Position numbers and translations under genes: made by a program. DNA of 55,295 bases, from positions 1 to 55,295 of the forward strand of contig JAKJCA010000012.1 of the NCBI GenBank assembly GCA_022706685.1, in the 5' to 3' direction. The first letter of the stretch is position 1. Each line of letters begins with the position of its first letter. Below are positions 44,684 to 53,536 of the stretch, one piece after another. Source of the DNA: Bacillota bacterium. Its GTDB lineage: Bacteria > Bacillota > Clostridia > Oscillospirales > Acutalibacteraceae. Under the pieces are notes generated by a model, which saw only the letters and a list, made by a program, of their open reading frames with translations, made no database searches and was not told the origin of the DNA.

Positions 44684-45874
44684 ATGATGAACAAAACAAC
44701 GCCCGGCAACCAAAACGGCCAAAAAACGGCGAAGCGCACCAACTATATCACCGCGAAGGCCTCGCATAAAATTTCGAGGGAAAACCGCAGGATTACCAAC
44801 GAGTTTGAAAAAAAACTCAAACGCAAAAATGTGGACCGCTCGGAATACATCACGCAAATGAAAAACCCCGATAATGTGGTGGAGTTCGACGACCTGCACA
44901 CCTATTTCTTTACGGATATCGGAACGGTCAAAGCCGTTGACGGCGTGACTTTTGACATTCCATTGGGCAAAACCGTCGGCGTCGTCGGCGAGTCCGGCTG
45001 CGGTAAATCGGTGACCAGCCTGTCGCTGATGCAACTGGTTCAACGGCCCCAGGGTCAAATTGTCAGCGGCGCCATCCGTTTCAATGCGGGCGACGCGGTG
45101 TACGATATCGCCAAAACGCCGGCGAGTGAAATGCAGCACCTGCGCGGGAACAAACTGTCGATGATATTTCAGGAACCGCTGACGAGCCTGAATCCCGTCT
45201 TCAAAGCGGGAATGCAGATTGATGAAGTCATCGCACTGCATAACCCCGGGATGTCCAAAGAGGACATCAGGGAGCGCACCATTTCTTTGCTGGAACTTGT
45301 CGGCATTGCCAACAGCAAGGGCGTTTACAAAATGTATCCGCACGAACTTTCCGGCGGCATGTGCCAGCGGGTCATGATCGCGATGGCGCTGGCCTGCAAC
45401 CCGAGCCTCATCATCGCGGATGAACCGACCACCGCGCTTGACGTCACCATCCAGGCGCAGATTCTCGATCTGCTGCGCGAACTCAAGGATAAAATCAACA
45501 GCAGCATCATGCTCATCACGCACGACCTGGGCGTGATCGCCGAAATGGCCGATTTTGTGGTCGTCATGTACGCGGGCAAGATTGTGGAAAAAGGCACCGC
45601 GCTTGAAGTTTTTTCCAACCCCAGCCATCCCTATACCATCGGCCTGCTTGCCAGCAAACCGATCGTCAACAAACAGGTCGAACGTCTTTACAGCATTCCC
45701 GGCAAGGTGCCCAATCCCATCGAGATGCCGGATTACTGCTACTTCAGGGACCGCTGCGAGAAAAGGATCAAGCCGTGCGACGGCGCCTACCCCTGCGAAA
45801 TCCACCTAAGCGAAACACATATCGTCTCCTGCTACCTGTACGGCGGCGAAAGGAACCTGGAGGTTGACCTATGA
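44684..45874 (+). CDS. oppD: Oligopeptide ABC-transporter ATPase, OppD type
   Basis: This 396-residue ATPase has Walker [12 protein letters not shown], signature [15 protein letters not shown], Walker [13 protein letters not shown] and the C-terminal oligopeptide domain with a Cys-rich [14 protein letters not shown], an iron-sulfur-type motif. A Lys-, Arg- and Asn-rich N-terminal extension of about 60 residues precedes the ATPase core and is not typical of OppD. The ATG at 44684 follows AGGTGG; an ATG at 44687 is also possible. It overlaps oppF by 4 nt (ATGA). Confidence 0.95.
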   Translation: MMNKTTPGNQNGQKTAKRTNYITAKASHKISRENRRITNEFEKKLKRKNVDRSEYITQMKNPDNVVEFDDLHTYFFTDIGTVKAVDGVTFDIPLGKTVGVVGESGCGKSVTSLSLMQLVQRPQGQIVSGAIRFNAGDAVYDIAKTPASEMQHLRGNKLSMIFQEPLTSLNPVFKAGMQIDEVIALHNPGMSKEDIRERTISLLELVGIANSKGVYKMYPHELSGGMCQRVMIAMALACNPSLIIADEPTTALDVTIQAQILDLLRELKDKINSSIMLITHDLGVIAEMADFVVVMYAGKIVEKGTALEVFSNPSHPYTIGLLASKPIVNKQVERLYSIPGKVPNPIEMPDYCYFRDRCEKRIKPCDGAYPCEIHLSETHIVSCYLYGGERNLEVDL

Positions 45875-46911
45875 ACGGCAGCGCTGCGCGAGCAAACGCC
45901 TCAAACGACACCGAATATATTCTCGAGGTCAGGAACCTTAAAAAATACTTTGACATCAGAAGCGGCCTGCTGCAGAGGGTGACCGGTTATGTCAAGGCCG
46001 TCGACGGCGTCAGTTTCAAACTGAAAAAGGGCACGACGATGGGCCTGGTCGGCGAATCCGGCTGCGGCAAAACGACCGTCGGCCGGACCATCCTGCGGTT
46101 GAGCGAAAAAACCGAAGGCGACGTTCTGTATAAAGGCAGCGATATCTATGCCATGAGCAAAAGCGACCTGCGGCGGCTGAGGCCGAAAATCCAGATTATA
46201 TTCCAGGACCCCTATTCGAGCCTTTCGCCGCGTCTGCCGGTCGGGGAGATTATCGGCGAAGCGGTACGCCAGCACAAAATCGTCCCGAAAGAGGAATATG
46301 AGGATTACCTTGACAAAATCATGGCCTCCTGCGGCCTTCAGCCCTACCACAAAGACCGCTACCCGCACGAATTCTCAGGCGGCCAGCGCCAGAGAATCTG
46401 CATCGCGCGGGCGCTGGCGCTCAATCCCGATTTTATCGTCTGCGACGAGCCGGTCTCCGCGCTGGATGTTTCGATTCAAGCGCAGATCATCAACCTGCTC
46501 AAAGACCTGCAGAAGCAGTTTAACCTGACTTATCTTTTCATCTCGCACGACTTGTCGGTTGTGGAGCATATATCGGACACCATCGGCGTGATGTACCTGG
46601 GCAACATCGTCGAATCCGGCAGCAAGGAAGATATTTTCGACAACCCCCTTCATCCCTATACCAAGGCGCTTTTCAGCGCGATACCCATCCCCGACCCGAC
46701 GGTCAAAATGAACCGTATCGTCCTGCAGGGCAGCATACCGTCGCCCGCGAACCCGCCCTCGGGCTGCAAGTTCCATACCCGCTGCTCCTACTGCATGGAA
46801 CGCTGTAAAAGCGAGGCGCCTGCCGCGGTCGACAGCGGCAACGGGCACATCGTGGTATGCCACCTCTACGGCGCCGACGGAAAACCGATCGCGGAGCTTC
46901 AAAAGCCATGA
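45871..46911 (+). CDS. oppF: Oligopeptide ABC-transporter ATPase, OppF type
   Basis: This 346-residue protein has Walker [14 protein letters not shown], the [14 protein letters not shown]-loop, the [15 protein letters not shown] signature, [12 protein letters not shown] as Walker B, and the C-terminal OppD/F domain with [16 protein letters not shown]. It forms the second nucleotide-binding subunit, and its start overlaps oppD as ATGA. The last codons overlap the next small gene in the same way, so the operon continues. Confidence 0.95.
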   Translation: MNGSAARANASNDTEYILEVRNLKKYFDIRSGLLQRVTGYVKAVDGVSFKLKKGTTMGLVGESGCGKTTVGRTILRLSEKTEGDVLYKGSDIYAMSKSDLRRLRPKIQIIFQDPYSSLSPRLPVGEIIGEAVRQHKIVPKEEYEDYLDKIMASCGLQPYHKDRYPHEFSGGQRQRICIARALALNPDFIVCDEPVSALDVSIQAQIINLLKDLQKQFNLTYLFISHDLSVVEHISDTIGVMYLGNIVESGSKEDIFDNPLHPYTKALFSAIPIPDPTVKMNRIVLQGSIPSPANPPSGCKFHTRCSYCMERCKSEAPAAVDSGNGHIVVCHLYGADGKPIAELQKP

Positions 46912-47159
46912 AAACACCAAAAGTCAAACAGCAGGACGACGGGCGCGTGCTGGCTAAAATGAACGTGGAAGGCATGCCCTGGTACAGCCCCGCGCCTGCC
47001 GGCAGTCCGCAGGACGCGAAAACGCAGGATCCGCCGGGTTTGCGCGAAACGCTCTCGATCATTTTCGGATCGCTGGGCGCCGCGCTGCTGGTGGCGGCCG
47101 CCTTCGGAGGCGCCGGCTTTTTGGTGCTGCTTTTCTGCCGCTATGTGTGGCTGGCCTGA
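46908..47159 (+). CDS. Small membrane protein in the Opp operon
   Basis: This 83-residue protein is hydrophilic for about 48 residues (KQQDDGRVLAKMNVEGMPWYSP) and then has one transmembrane helix (LGAALLVAAAFGGAGFLVLLFC). Its start overlaps the oppF stop as ATGA, so it is translated with the transporter. The DGRVLAKMNVEGMPWY stretch looks conserved to me, but I cannot name the family. It could be an accessory subunit. Confidence 0.65.
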   Translation: MKTPKVKQQDDGRVLAKMNVEGMPWYSPAPAGSPQDAKTQDPPGLRETLSIIFGSLGAALLVAAAFGGAGFLVLLFCRYVWLA

Positions 47160-47166
47160 GCGCGCC

Positions 47167-47400
47167 ATGGAAAGAAAACGCAGCCGGACCGCATTCGAAA
47201 AACACACCGTCCCCTGCCCGCATTGCGGCAAGGCGGTGCTGGACCACATGACGCAATGCCCGTTTTGTTCCGGGAAACTGGAGCCGGCCGGCTACCGGCC
47301 GATGGATGAAAAAAAACGGCGGCGGATTCAAATCATCGCCAACGTCATCGGCTTTGCCGCCGCCGCGGCGGTCATCCTCTGGCTGATATTCGGCCGCTGA
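47167..47400 (+). CDS. Small zinc-ribbon membrane protein
   Basis: This 77-residue protein has two CxxC pairs, CPHCGK and CPFCSG, 12 residues apart, forming a zinc ribbon. The C-terminal transmembrane helix is IIANVIGFAAAAAVILWLIF. It starts 7 nt after the preceding stop and ends the Opp operon. The zinc ribbon faces the cytoplasm if the helix is a simple tail anchor. The function is unknown. Confidence 0.65.
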   Translation: MERKRSRTAFEKHTVPCPHCGKAVLDHMTQCPFCSGKLEPAGYRPMDEKKRRRIQIIANVIGFAAAAAVILWLIFGR

Positions 47401-47456
47401 CAACCCGGGATAACCGCACTGCCAGACGGATCCCGTTTTGTTTGACAGCGCAACAA

Positions 47457-47497
47457 CCCGGCGCGCCGTGCCTGCAGGCGTGGCGCGCCGGGCTTTT
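47457..47497 (+). terminator. Terminator of the Opp operon
   Basis: CCCGGCGCGCC (47457-47467) pairs perfectly with GGCGCGCCGGG (47482-47492), followed by CTTTTA. The loop contains a CCTGCAGG repeat. The minus-strand gene ends just at its right edge. Confidence 0.85.
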
Positions 47498-49235
47498 ACG
47501 TTGATGGACCGGCGTTGATCGGCTTGACGCGTATGGTCCGGTAATCGGTGTATAGGACCGCGCCCGGTTTCGCGCCGGGCGGTTTTTTAACATGGCGAAC
47601 GGCCGTATAATCGACATCGACGGCGTTTGAAGCGCCTGCGGCGCTAAAAAACGCCGCGATGCCCGCGGCGTACCCGATGACGTCATCGGGTATTTCGCGG
47701 CCGGCGGAAACGACGATGACATGGGAACCGGGCGAATTGCGCGCGTGCAGCCACAGGTCGTGCTTGTTGGCGGTGCGGAAGGTCAGCAGGTCGTTTTGGG
47801 TATTGTTTCTGCCCGCCAGTATCCTGAACCCGTCCCCGGCGGAATACTCGGTAAAAACGGCGGAAGTCTTTTGTTTCTCCGGCGTTTTTTTGGATTGTTT
47901 GAGAAGCCCTTCCCGGCGCATTTCCGCTTCAATCTCTTTCAAATCCTCCGGCCCGGCCGCTGTCGTCAGCGCCTGCGAAACACTGTCGAGGTAAGCGAGT
48001 TCTTTCCGCCCTTGCTCGATGAGCGCGGCCAGCACGTTGGATGCCGTTTTTGCTTTGGCATACTGTTTATAATAATTTTTCGCGTTGGCGCGCAGGGATA
48101 GTGCCGGGTTGAGCGCGATGGTCACGGGCTTGTTTTCCTCGTAATAATTCGCCACCGTTACAGAAGAGGCGCCAGGCGGGCATTCGCCGGTAAAGGTTGT
48201 CAGCAGTTCGGCGCGTATGCGCAGCGACTCGCGGTCTTCCGCCGTTTGAGCCTCGTTGATTCGGGCGGCGAGTTTTTTGCTCTCCCTGGCTGCGGCCGTC
48301 TGCACCGCCCGCTCGAATTGAAGGCGAAGACGCCTGTCAAGCCCGGCCGCCGTTTTTTCGCCGTAATATTCGCAAAGCAGCGCTGAAAAACTCTCACGCG
48401 GGAGGCAGGTATATCCCTTGCCGTACTGCTTGACTTCAAAATAGGAAAACCCGGCGTTTTCGCCCTTCCCGTCGACAATCAGAAACGGCGCCACACAGCC
48501 GAGCGTGAGCGCCTGCCGCAGCGTTTCGATATAGCACAGCGCCTTTTTCCGCTGCGGTTCCGGCAAGGCCGCAGCGTCGGGGTCTTCTTCGCCGCAAATG
48601 TGAAAGGACGCCTCTCTGGCGGCGAGGGGCGAGAAACCCGCGACAACGCGCAAGAAGGCGTCGGACAATTTTACACCGGTTTTCGACAATACGGCGCTGC
48701 ACACTGTTTCGGGCGGCTCGCGCAGGATATCCAGTTTATTCTGCGGATGCGGCGGCACATAGGGACAGGCTGGCAGGATCTGACGGATATCCGGCTGTGT
48801 AAAGCCGATACGCTTTACAGCATCGATGATAACCCCGCGCTCGTCGAGCAGAATAATATTGCCCTTTCCCGGCAGCATTTCGAGGCAGAGGGTCAGTTTT
48901 TCCCTGTCGCCGATTTCGTTGCAGGCGTCGAAGTCAAAAAACAAAACCCGCTCGAAATCCGGCTGGCGCACGGCGGTCAGGACGCCGCCCGTCAAACGTT
49001 TGCGAAGCAGCATGCAGAACATCGGAGGCTGCGGCGGGTTTGTCCCGGCCGTCTCGACGAAATAAGCGCCGGGCTGTTCCGAAGCCGACAGCACGAGCCG
49101 GCGGTTCCCCTCGCGCGAACGCAGCGCCAGCGTCAGCATATCCCTGGACGGCTGATGGATTTTATCGACCTTGCAGCCGGCAGCCGCCTCAATTTCCCGC
49201 CTCAAAAAGTGAAGAAAAATTCCGTCTAATGGCAT
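47496..49235 (-). CDS. rqcH: NFACT protein RqcH (ribosome quality control, Ala-tailing)
   Basis: This 579-residue protein has the NFACT family order: an N-terminal NFACT-N domain (MPLDGIFLHFLRREIEAA), helix-hairpin-helix, a long coiled coil (about 290-430) and the C-terminal NFACT-R domain with NTQNDLLTFRTANKHDLWLHARNSPGSHVI, quoted in part as DLWLHARNSPGSHV. RqcH binds obstructed large ribosomal subunits and recruits tRNA-Ala to add a degradation tail. At the tRNA-contact pair known as Asp-Arg in Bacillus, this protein has Glu-Arg (PDFERVLFF). The ATG at 49235 has AGAGG upstream; it is the last gene of a seven-gene operon. Confidence 0.92.
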   Translation of the reverse strand: MPLDGIFLHFLRREIEAAAGCKVDKIHQPSRDMLTLALRSREGNRRLVLSASEQPGAYFVETAGTNPPQPPMFCMLLRKRLTGGVLTAVRQPDFERVLFFDFDACNEIGDREKLTLCLEMLPGKGNIILLDERGVIIDAVKRIGFTQPDIRQILPACPYVPPHPQNKLDILREPPETVCSAVLSKTGVKLSDAFLRVVAGFSPLAAREASFHICGEEDPDAAALPEPQRKKALCYIETLRQALTLGCVAPFLIVDGKGENAGFSYFEVKQYGKGYTCLPRESFSALLCEYYGEKTAAGLDRRLRLQFERAVQTAAARESKKLAARINEAQTAEDRESLRIRAELLTTFTGECPPGASSVTVANYYEENKPVTIALNPALSLRANAKNYYKQYAKAKTASNVLAALIEQGRKELAYLDSVSQALTTAAGPEDLKEIEAEMRREGLLKQSKKTPEKQKTSAVFTEYSAGDGFRILAGRNNTQNDLLTFRTANKHDLWLHARNSPGSHVIVVSAGREIPDDVIGYAAGIAAFFSAAGASNAVDVDYTAVRHVKKPPGAKPGAVLYTDYRTIRVKPINAGPST

Positions 49236-49239
49236 CGGG

Positions 49240-50007
49240 TTACCTCTGCGCGGGAAAACGCAGGATTCGGCTGCGGGCGCCGATGATGTCAACGCGCAGT
49301 TGCGGAAAACGTTCCCGAAGCCGGGCGGCCAGAACGGGAACAACGGGGAACTCGGTTTCAAAATGCCCCGCTGCGAACAGGGACAGCCCTGCGTCCGCCG
49401 CCTCGAGGAACTCGTGGTGAGAGGCCTCGCCCGTGACAAAGGCGTCCATCCCGGCTTCTATGGCGTCTTTGAAATAACTGCCGCCGCTGCCGCCGCAGAC
49501 CGCGATTTTGTCAATCGGTTTGCCCGCGTCCGCGTAAACGGCCTGCGCGCCCAAAGCCGCCGCGATATGGCCGGCGAGGCGTTCGGCGCTGTCAAAGCGC
49601 CGGGTGCCCGTTCTGATGACCCCGGGCGCTTCGCCCGACATCAGGGTTTCAATATTTTCGAGGCCCAGCAGCGATGCGAGGATGTCGTTGACGCCTCCCG
49701 GCGCCATATCGAGGCAGGTATGCGCGCAAATGGCCGCTATGCCGCTTTGGACCAGTTCGTAAGCCGGTTTGCCTGCTGTGAGCTCCTTGAGCGGATAAAA
49801 GATAATCGGGTGGTGGCTGACAATAAGGTCCGCGCCGGTCTCAACCGCAGTCTGCACAGCCGGCAGGTCGATATCGAGCGTAACGGCAATTTTGCTGACC
49901 GGCCGCCGCGCGTCGCCGACAAGAAAGCCGCTGTTGTCCCAGTCTGCCTGGGAGGCGAAATCGGCAATCGAGTTCAAAAATTCGAAAATGTCACCGGCGG
50001 TTGTCAT
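49240..50007 (-). CDS. NIF3-family dinuclear metal-binding protein
   Basis: This 255-residue protein has the NIF3 (GTP cyclohydrolase I type 2-like) signature: DNSGFLVGD near the start, VSHHPIIFYPLK and AHTCLD as metal-binding blocks, and GHFETE near the end. The biochemical role of the family is unsettled. The ATG at 50007 overlaps the stop of the upstream GDPD gene as ATGA and has AGGAG upstream. It lies 4 nt before rqcH, a pairing seen in Firmicutes together with TrmK. Confidence 0.93.
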   Translation of the reverse strand: MTTAGDIFEFLNSIADFASQADWDNSGFLVGDARRPVSKIAVTLDIDLPAVQTAVETGADLIVSHHPIIFYPLKELTAGKPAYELVQSGIAAICAHTCLDMAPGGVNDILASLLGLENIETLMSGEAPGVIRTGTRRFDSAERLAGHIAAALGAQAVYADAGKPIDKIAVCGGSGGSYFKDAIEAGMDAFVTGEASHHEFLEAADAGLSLFAAGHFETEFPVVPVLAARLRERFPQLRVDIIGARSRILRFPAQR

Positions 50008-50792
50008 TGTTTTCTCCTGTATTCATCTCTGAGTTCGAGCAGTCTGTCCGTCCGGTTGGTTAGGAGCACCGAGATACCCATATCAAGGTATTCTCTTGCC
50101 GTCGGCTCGTCGTCCGCCCAAAACACATTGCATATCAGGCCCGCCTTCAAAGCCCTTTCCACCTTTTCACGGTCGAAAACGCCTTTGAAAAGCTGGCAGC
50201 GCGGGCAGCCGTAGCGCAGGGCAAAGTCGACGATATCCAGGTCCTCGCGCCAGGGTTCGAGGGCGCAGTGCATGATATCGGGCGCCTGACGCGCAAAGCA
50301 CCGCATCGTTTCTTCTTCGGAGGTGGCGAAATAAACACTCTGTTCGAGCGCGTTATGTCTGGCGAGCCCGGTCATTTCACCGACGGCAAACGCCGTATCG
50401 GCGCCGAGGTCTTTAAAATGAATGTTCATCACGATACGGCCGCCGAAAGCCTCGAAAACCTCTTGCGGTACCGCAAAAACGCTTTGCGTGGGGAGATGGT
50501 CAATAGGCGATATGAGTTGCAGGGCGCGTAACTGCCCGAGCGTCATTTCGGCAATTTTGCCCTCGCCCGTCGATATACGGTCGGCCTTCGGGTCGTGGCA
50601 GATAATTAAACGTTTGTCCGCGGTCAGGCGGATATCAAACTCCATCTCGTCCGCGCCCAGCGCCACGGCGGCTTCAAAAGACGCCATGCTGCTCTCCGGC
50701 AGCAGGCCCGACAGTCCCCGGTGCGCGCAAAGCGCCGGGAAGCGAACGGTATCGACCCTCGCGGGCGGAATTCCCTCACGGGTGTTTTGCAT
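50004..50792 (-). CDS. Glycerophosphodiester phosphodiesterase
   Basis: This 262-residue protein has the GDPD TIM-barrel pattern: CAHRGLSGLLPESSMASFE with catalytic His, MEFDIRLTADKRLIICHD with Glu, Asp and His metal and acid residues, and MTLGQLRAL. It has no signal peptide and is cytoplasmic; it hydrolyses glycerophosphodiesters to glycerol-3-phosphate and an alcohol. The ATG at 50792 has GGAGG 6 nt upstream and overlaps the trmK end by 17 nt. The frame open further upstream is the antisense of trmK and not coding. Confidence 0.92.
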   Translation of the reverse strand: MQNTREGIPPARVDTVRFPALCAHRGLSGLLPESSMASFEAAVALGADEMEFDIRLTADKRLIICHDPKADRISTGEGKIAEMTLGQLRALQLISPIDHLPTQSVFAVPQEVFEAFGGRIVMNIHFKDLGADTAFAVGEMTGLARHNALEQSVYFATSEEETMRCFARQAPDIMHCALEPWREDLDIVDFALRYGCPRCQLFKGVFDREKVERALKAGLICNVFWADDEPTAREYLDMGISVLLTNRTDRLLELRDEYRRKQ

Positions 50793-51477
50793 GGACAACC
50801 TCCGAAATGATTTCGATGGTCCGTTTGATATTTGCTGCTTCTGGACCCTGAAGTCCGGCTCGTTGAAGTCCCGACAGACGCCTCCCGAGATGGATTGCCT
50901 GCCTGTTGAGATAAGCGGCGGCGGCCGGCGCCGCACATCGGCCGAGCTCGCCGATATGGCAATAGGCAAATTCGGGTATGGCAAAACGGACCGGCACACC
51001 GGTATAAACGGCCTGCATGCAGATGTAAACCCTGCCGCCCTCAAAACAGGCATTCTCCGCAAGAATGGAAAACCCGTTTTCGATCAGCCAGCGGCGCAGT
51101 GTTTCGGCGCGGCTCATCGGCTGGAGAATCAGGCGCACCGCCGAACCGCGAAGCCAGCCGGCGCGCGACAGAATCTGCGCGATGAGCTCGCCGCCCATGC
51201 CGGCAATAACGATATCGCCGCATTCATCCAGTTCGATGCAGGCCAGGCCGTCGGCGAGCCTGAGCTCAATAGATGAGCCAAGACCGCTGTGTTCGACATT
51301 TTTCGCGGCATTGGCAAGCGGCCCCTTTTTGTTGTCCGTCGCGATGACTCGCGGTGAAATACCGGCACGCACGAGATAGACGGCCAGCGCCGCATGGTCC
51401 GTACCGATATCGGCGACGGTCTGCCCCTGCCGGACCCACCCGGCGGCAAGCAGCAGCCGCGGGCCCGGCTCAGGCAT
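50776..51477 (-). CDS. trmK: tRNA (adenine22-N1)-methyltransferase TrmK
   Basis: This 233-residue protein has a SAM-binding Rossmann core (VADIGTDHAALAVYLV), the IAGMGGELIAQIL block typical of the COG2384/TrmK family and LILQPMSRAETLRRWL. A C-terminal helical domain is present. TrmK methylates A22 of tRNA. The ATG at 51477 follows the DUF1858 gene by 4 nt with a weak ribosome site. The usual order trmK-NIF3 is interrupted here by a GDPD gene. Confidence 0.93.
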   Translation of the reverse strand: MPEPGPRLLLAAGWVRQGQTVADIGTDHAALAVYLVRAGISPRVIATDNKKGPLANAAKNVEHSGLGSSIELRLADGLACIELDECGDIVIAGMGGELIAQILSRAGWLRGSAVRLILQPMSRAETLRRWLIENGFSILAENACFEGGRVYICMQAVYTGVPVRFAIPEFAYCHIGELGRCAAPAAAAYLNRQAIHLGRRLSGLQRAGLQGPEAANIKRTIEIISEVVHAKHP

Positions 51478-51481
51478 TCTT

Positions 51482-51685
51482 TTACTTGCCGGCGAGGTAG
51501 TCATTAATCTGGGCGACGAGTTCGTCGGCGTCCACCGCGTGTACCGCGCAAGCGTCGGCAATTGATTCGCTCCTTGCCGACGGGCAGCCAAGGCAGTGCA
51601 TGCCCATGCCCAACAGGAACTTCGCCGTGCCGGGATCGAGGTCAAGGATTTCACCGATGGTGGTTTCCAAGGTAATGGATGCCAT
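51482..51685 (-). CDS. DUF1858 protein (ScdA/hybrid-cluster-associated small redox protein)
   Basis: This 67-residue protein is a complete DUF1858 domain with CLGCP in the middle, a CxxC pair thought to take part in redox or metal binding. The domain is found alone or fused to hybrid-cluster or ScdA-type iron-repair proteins. AAGGAG lies 7 nt before the ATG. It lies 62 nt downstream of the PFL-family gene and is translated just ahead of trmK. Confidence 0.88.
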   Translation of the reverse strand: MASITLETTIGEILDLDPGTAKFLLGMGMHCLGCPSARSESIADACAVHAVDADELVAQINDYLAGK

Positions 51686-51747
51686 TTTTCTGTCTCCTTT
51701 GCGGAATATGTTTTATTGCGCGGCACTGAGAAGCGCGCGGATTCGGT

Positions 51748-53103
51748 TCAGTTGCGCAGGCTTTGGATAGGCGCCGGAATCCTCCCGCCGCGGGCGATAA
51801 AGGCCGCCGGGGAAGCCGTGTTGAGCGCCATAACGGGCCCGCCGCCCAAAAGGCCGCCAAAATCGAGGTGTTCGCCGATTTTTTTGCCGATAGCCGGAAT
51901 GAGGCGGACGGCGGTGGTTTTATGGTTGATCATACCGATGGCGGCTTCGTCGGCGATCACTGCGGAGATGACTTCCGGCGGGGTGTCGCCCGGAATGACA
52001 ATCATATCGAGCCCGACCGAGCAAACGGCCGTCATGGCCTCGAGTTTTTCAATTTTCAGGCAGCCGCAAGCAGCCGCGCGCACCATGCCCGCATCCTCGG
52101 TCACGGGGATAAAGGCGCCCGAAAGGCCGCCCACATGCGAGGAAGCCATGGTGCCGCCTTTTTTGACGGCGTCGTTGAGCAGAGCCAGCGCTGCGGTGGT
52201 GCCGTGCGCCCCGCACGTTTCGAGGCCCATCTCTTCCAAAATGTGCGCCACCGAATCGCCGACAGCCGGCGTCGGGGCCAGGGAAAGGTCGACAATGCCG
52301 AAAGGAACGCCGAGCCTTTTTGACGCCTCAAGCGCCACAAGCTGGCCGACGCGGGTGATTTTAAACGCGGTTTTTTTGACGGTGTCGGCGACGTCCGTCA
52401 GGTCCCCGCCGGGAATTTTGCTCAGCGCGTTTCGCACGACGCCGGGTCCCGAAACGCCGACGTTGATGACACAGTCAGGCTCGCCGGCGCCGTGGAAGGC
52501 CCCTGCCATAAAAGGGTTGTCTTCCGGCGCGTTGCAGAAGACGACCAGTTTTGCCGCGCCGATGCAGTTGTCCGCGGCGGAGGCTTCGGCAGTTGCCCGG
52601 ATTGTTTGCCCCATCAGGGCAACGGCGTCCATATTGATGCCGGTTTTCGTCGAGCCGATGTTGACGCTCGAGCAGACATGCGCGGTTTGCGAGAGCGCCT
52701 CGGGAATGCTCCTGATCAGCGCTTCGTCGCCGCAGGCAAAGCCCTTCTGGACCAGCGCCGAATAACCGCCGGCGAAATCGATACCCAATTCGTTGGAAAT
52801 GCTTTCCAGTTCGCGGGCATAGCGGACCGGGTCGCCGCCGCTGGCGGCCAGCAGCATCGCAACGGGCGTCACGGCAATCCGTTTGTTGATAATCGGCACG
52901 CCGAATTCTTTGGAAATCTCGTTGCCGGTATCGACAAGGCGGCAGGCCAGGCGCATGATTTTATCGTGGATTTTGCGGCAGGACGCCGTGATATCCCCGC
53001 AGCAGCAGTCGAGCAGCGAGATGCCCATGGTAATGGTTCGTATGTCCAGGTTCTCGTCCTCGATCATGTGGATGGTTTCGAGGATATCCCGTGTGTTGAT
53101 CAA
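51748..53103 (-). CDS. PFL/UPF0210 family protein (DUF711)
   Basis: This 451-residue protein is glycine-rich with the family N-terminus [26 protein letters not shown] (first part [10 protein letters not shown]), then [26 protein letters not shown], and [20 protein letters not shown]. The family resembles formate-lyase-like folds; its function is not established. It nearly always follows an ACT protein, as here. The start is TTG at 53103: GGCGGTGAT lies just upstream and the family N-terminus begins exactly there. Confidence 0.94.
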   Translation of the reverse strand: MINTRDILETIHMIEDENLDIRTITMGISLLDCCCGDITASCRKIHDKIMRLACRLVDTGNEISKEFGVPIINKRIAVTPVAMLLAASGGDPVRYARELESISNELGIDFAGGYSALVQKGFACGDEALIRSIPEALSQTAHVCSSVNIGSTKTGINMDAVALMGQTIRATAEASAADNCIGAAKLVVFCNAPEDNPFMAGAFHGAGEPDCVINVGVSGPGVVRNALSKIPGGDLTDVADTVKKTAFKITRVGQLVALEASKRLGVPFGIVDLSLAPTPAVGDSVAHILEEMGLETCGAHGTTAALALLNDAVKKGGTMASSHVGGLSGAFIPVTEDAGMVRAAACGCLKIEKLEAMTAVCSVGLDMIVIPGDTPPEVISAVIADEAAIGMINHKTTAVRLIPAIGKKIGEHLDFGGLLGGGPVMALNTASPAAFIARGGRIPAPIQSLRN

Positions 53104-53114
53104 GGTATCACCGC

Positions 53115-53384
53115 CTATATTTTATGCATGGAGTCGAAAATGTCCTCGCGCATGACATGGATGGCCAGACCGTGTTCGGCGCCTTCGTCGTTCATCAAAT
53201 CCGTAAACTCGGAAAGGGATATCTTGCACTTCGCCGTATCGACCAGCATAATCATGCAGAACATGTCTTGAAGAACGGTTTGCGAAACCTCGGCGATATT
53301 GACGCCGTTTTCGGCGCACAGGGTCGAAACCCTCGCCAGGATGCCGATCATATCTTTGCCGACCACCGTTATCACCGCGCGCAC
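53115..53384 (-). CDS. ACT-domain protein (UPF0237)
   Basis: This 89-residue protein has a single ACT domain ([29 protein letters not shown], quoted in part as VVGKDMIGI) and is the normal length for UPF0237. ACT domains bind small ligands such as amino acids. It precedes the PFL gene by 11 nt, the constant arrangement of this pair. The start is GTG at 53384, with GGGAG 8 nt upstream; a GTG at 53393 would lie on the ribosome site. Confidence 0.9.
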   Translation of the reverse strand: MRAVITVVGKDMIGILARVSTLCAENGVNIAEVSQTVLQDMFCMIMLVDTAKCKISLSEFTDLMNDEGAEHGLAIHVMREDIFDSMHKI

Positions 53385-53411
53385 GCAAACCACTCCCGAT
53401 GTTTTTCATCT

Positions 53412-53440
53412 ATTTTACCATAAGCGCCGGCGGGTGTAAA
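53412..53440 (-). promoter_or_regulatory. Promoter of the ACT-PFL-trmK-rqcH operon
   Basis: On the minus strand, TTTACA (53440-53435), a 17-nt spacer and TAAAAT (53417-53412) with TGG before the -10 (extended). Confidence 0.6.
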
Positions 53441-53460
53441 AACATTTTTGCCCCGCCCCT

Positions 53461-53489
53461 TTTTCAAGCGGCGGGGGATATGGTATAGT
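53461..53489 (+). promoter_or_regulatory. Promoter of the PHP-ispE pair
   Basis: TTTTCA (53461-53466), a 17-nt spacer and TATAGT (53484-53489) preceded by TGG (extended -10). It is divergent from the ACT operon promoter. Confidence 0.55.
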
Positions 53490-53536
53490 ATATCGTACGC
53501 AAAACGGTCCCATGGGCCGTCCGGGAGGCAAGCGGG

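Noticed and set aside
44462..45805. 447-codon open frame antisense to oppC/oppD
   Set aside because: Shadow of the ATPase genes, whose Walker motifs are on the other strand.
53393..53401. GTG at 53393 as start of the ACT protein
   Set aside because: It overlaps the only ribosome site; the GTG at 53384 gives the family N-terminus and a proper spacing.
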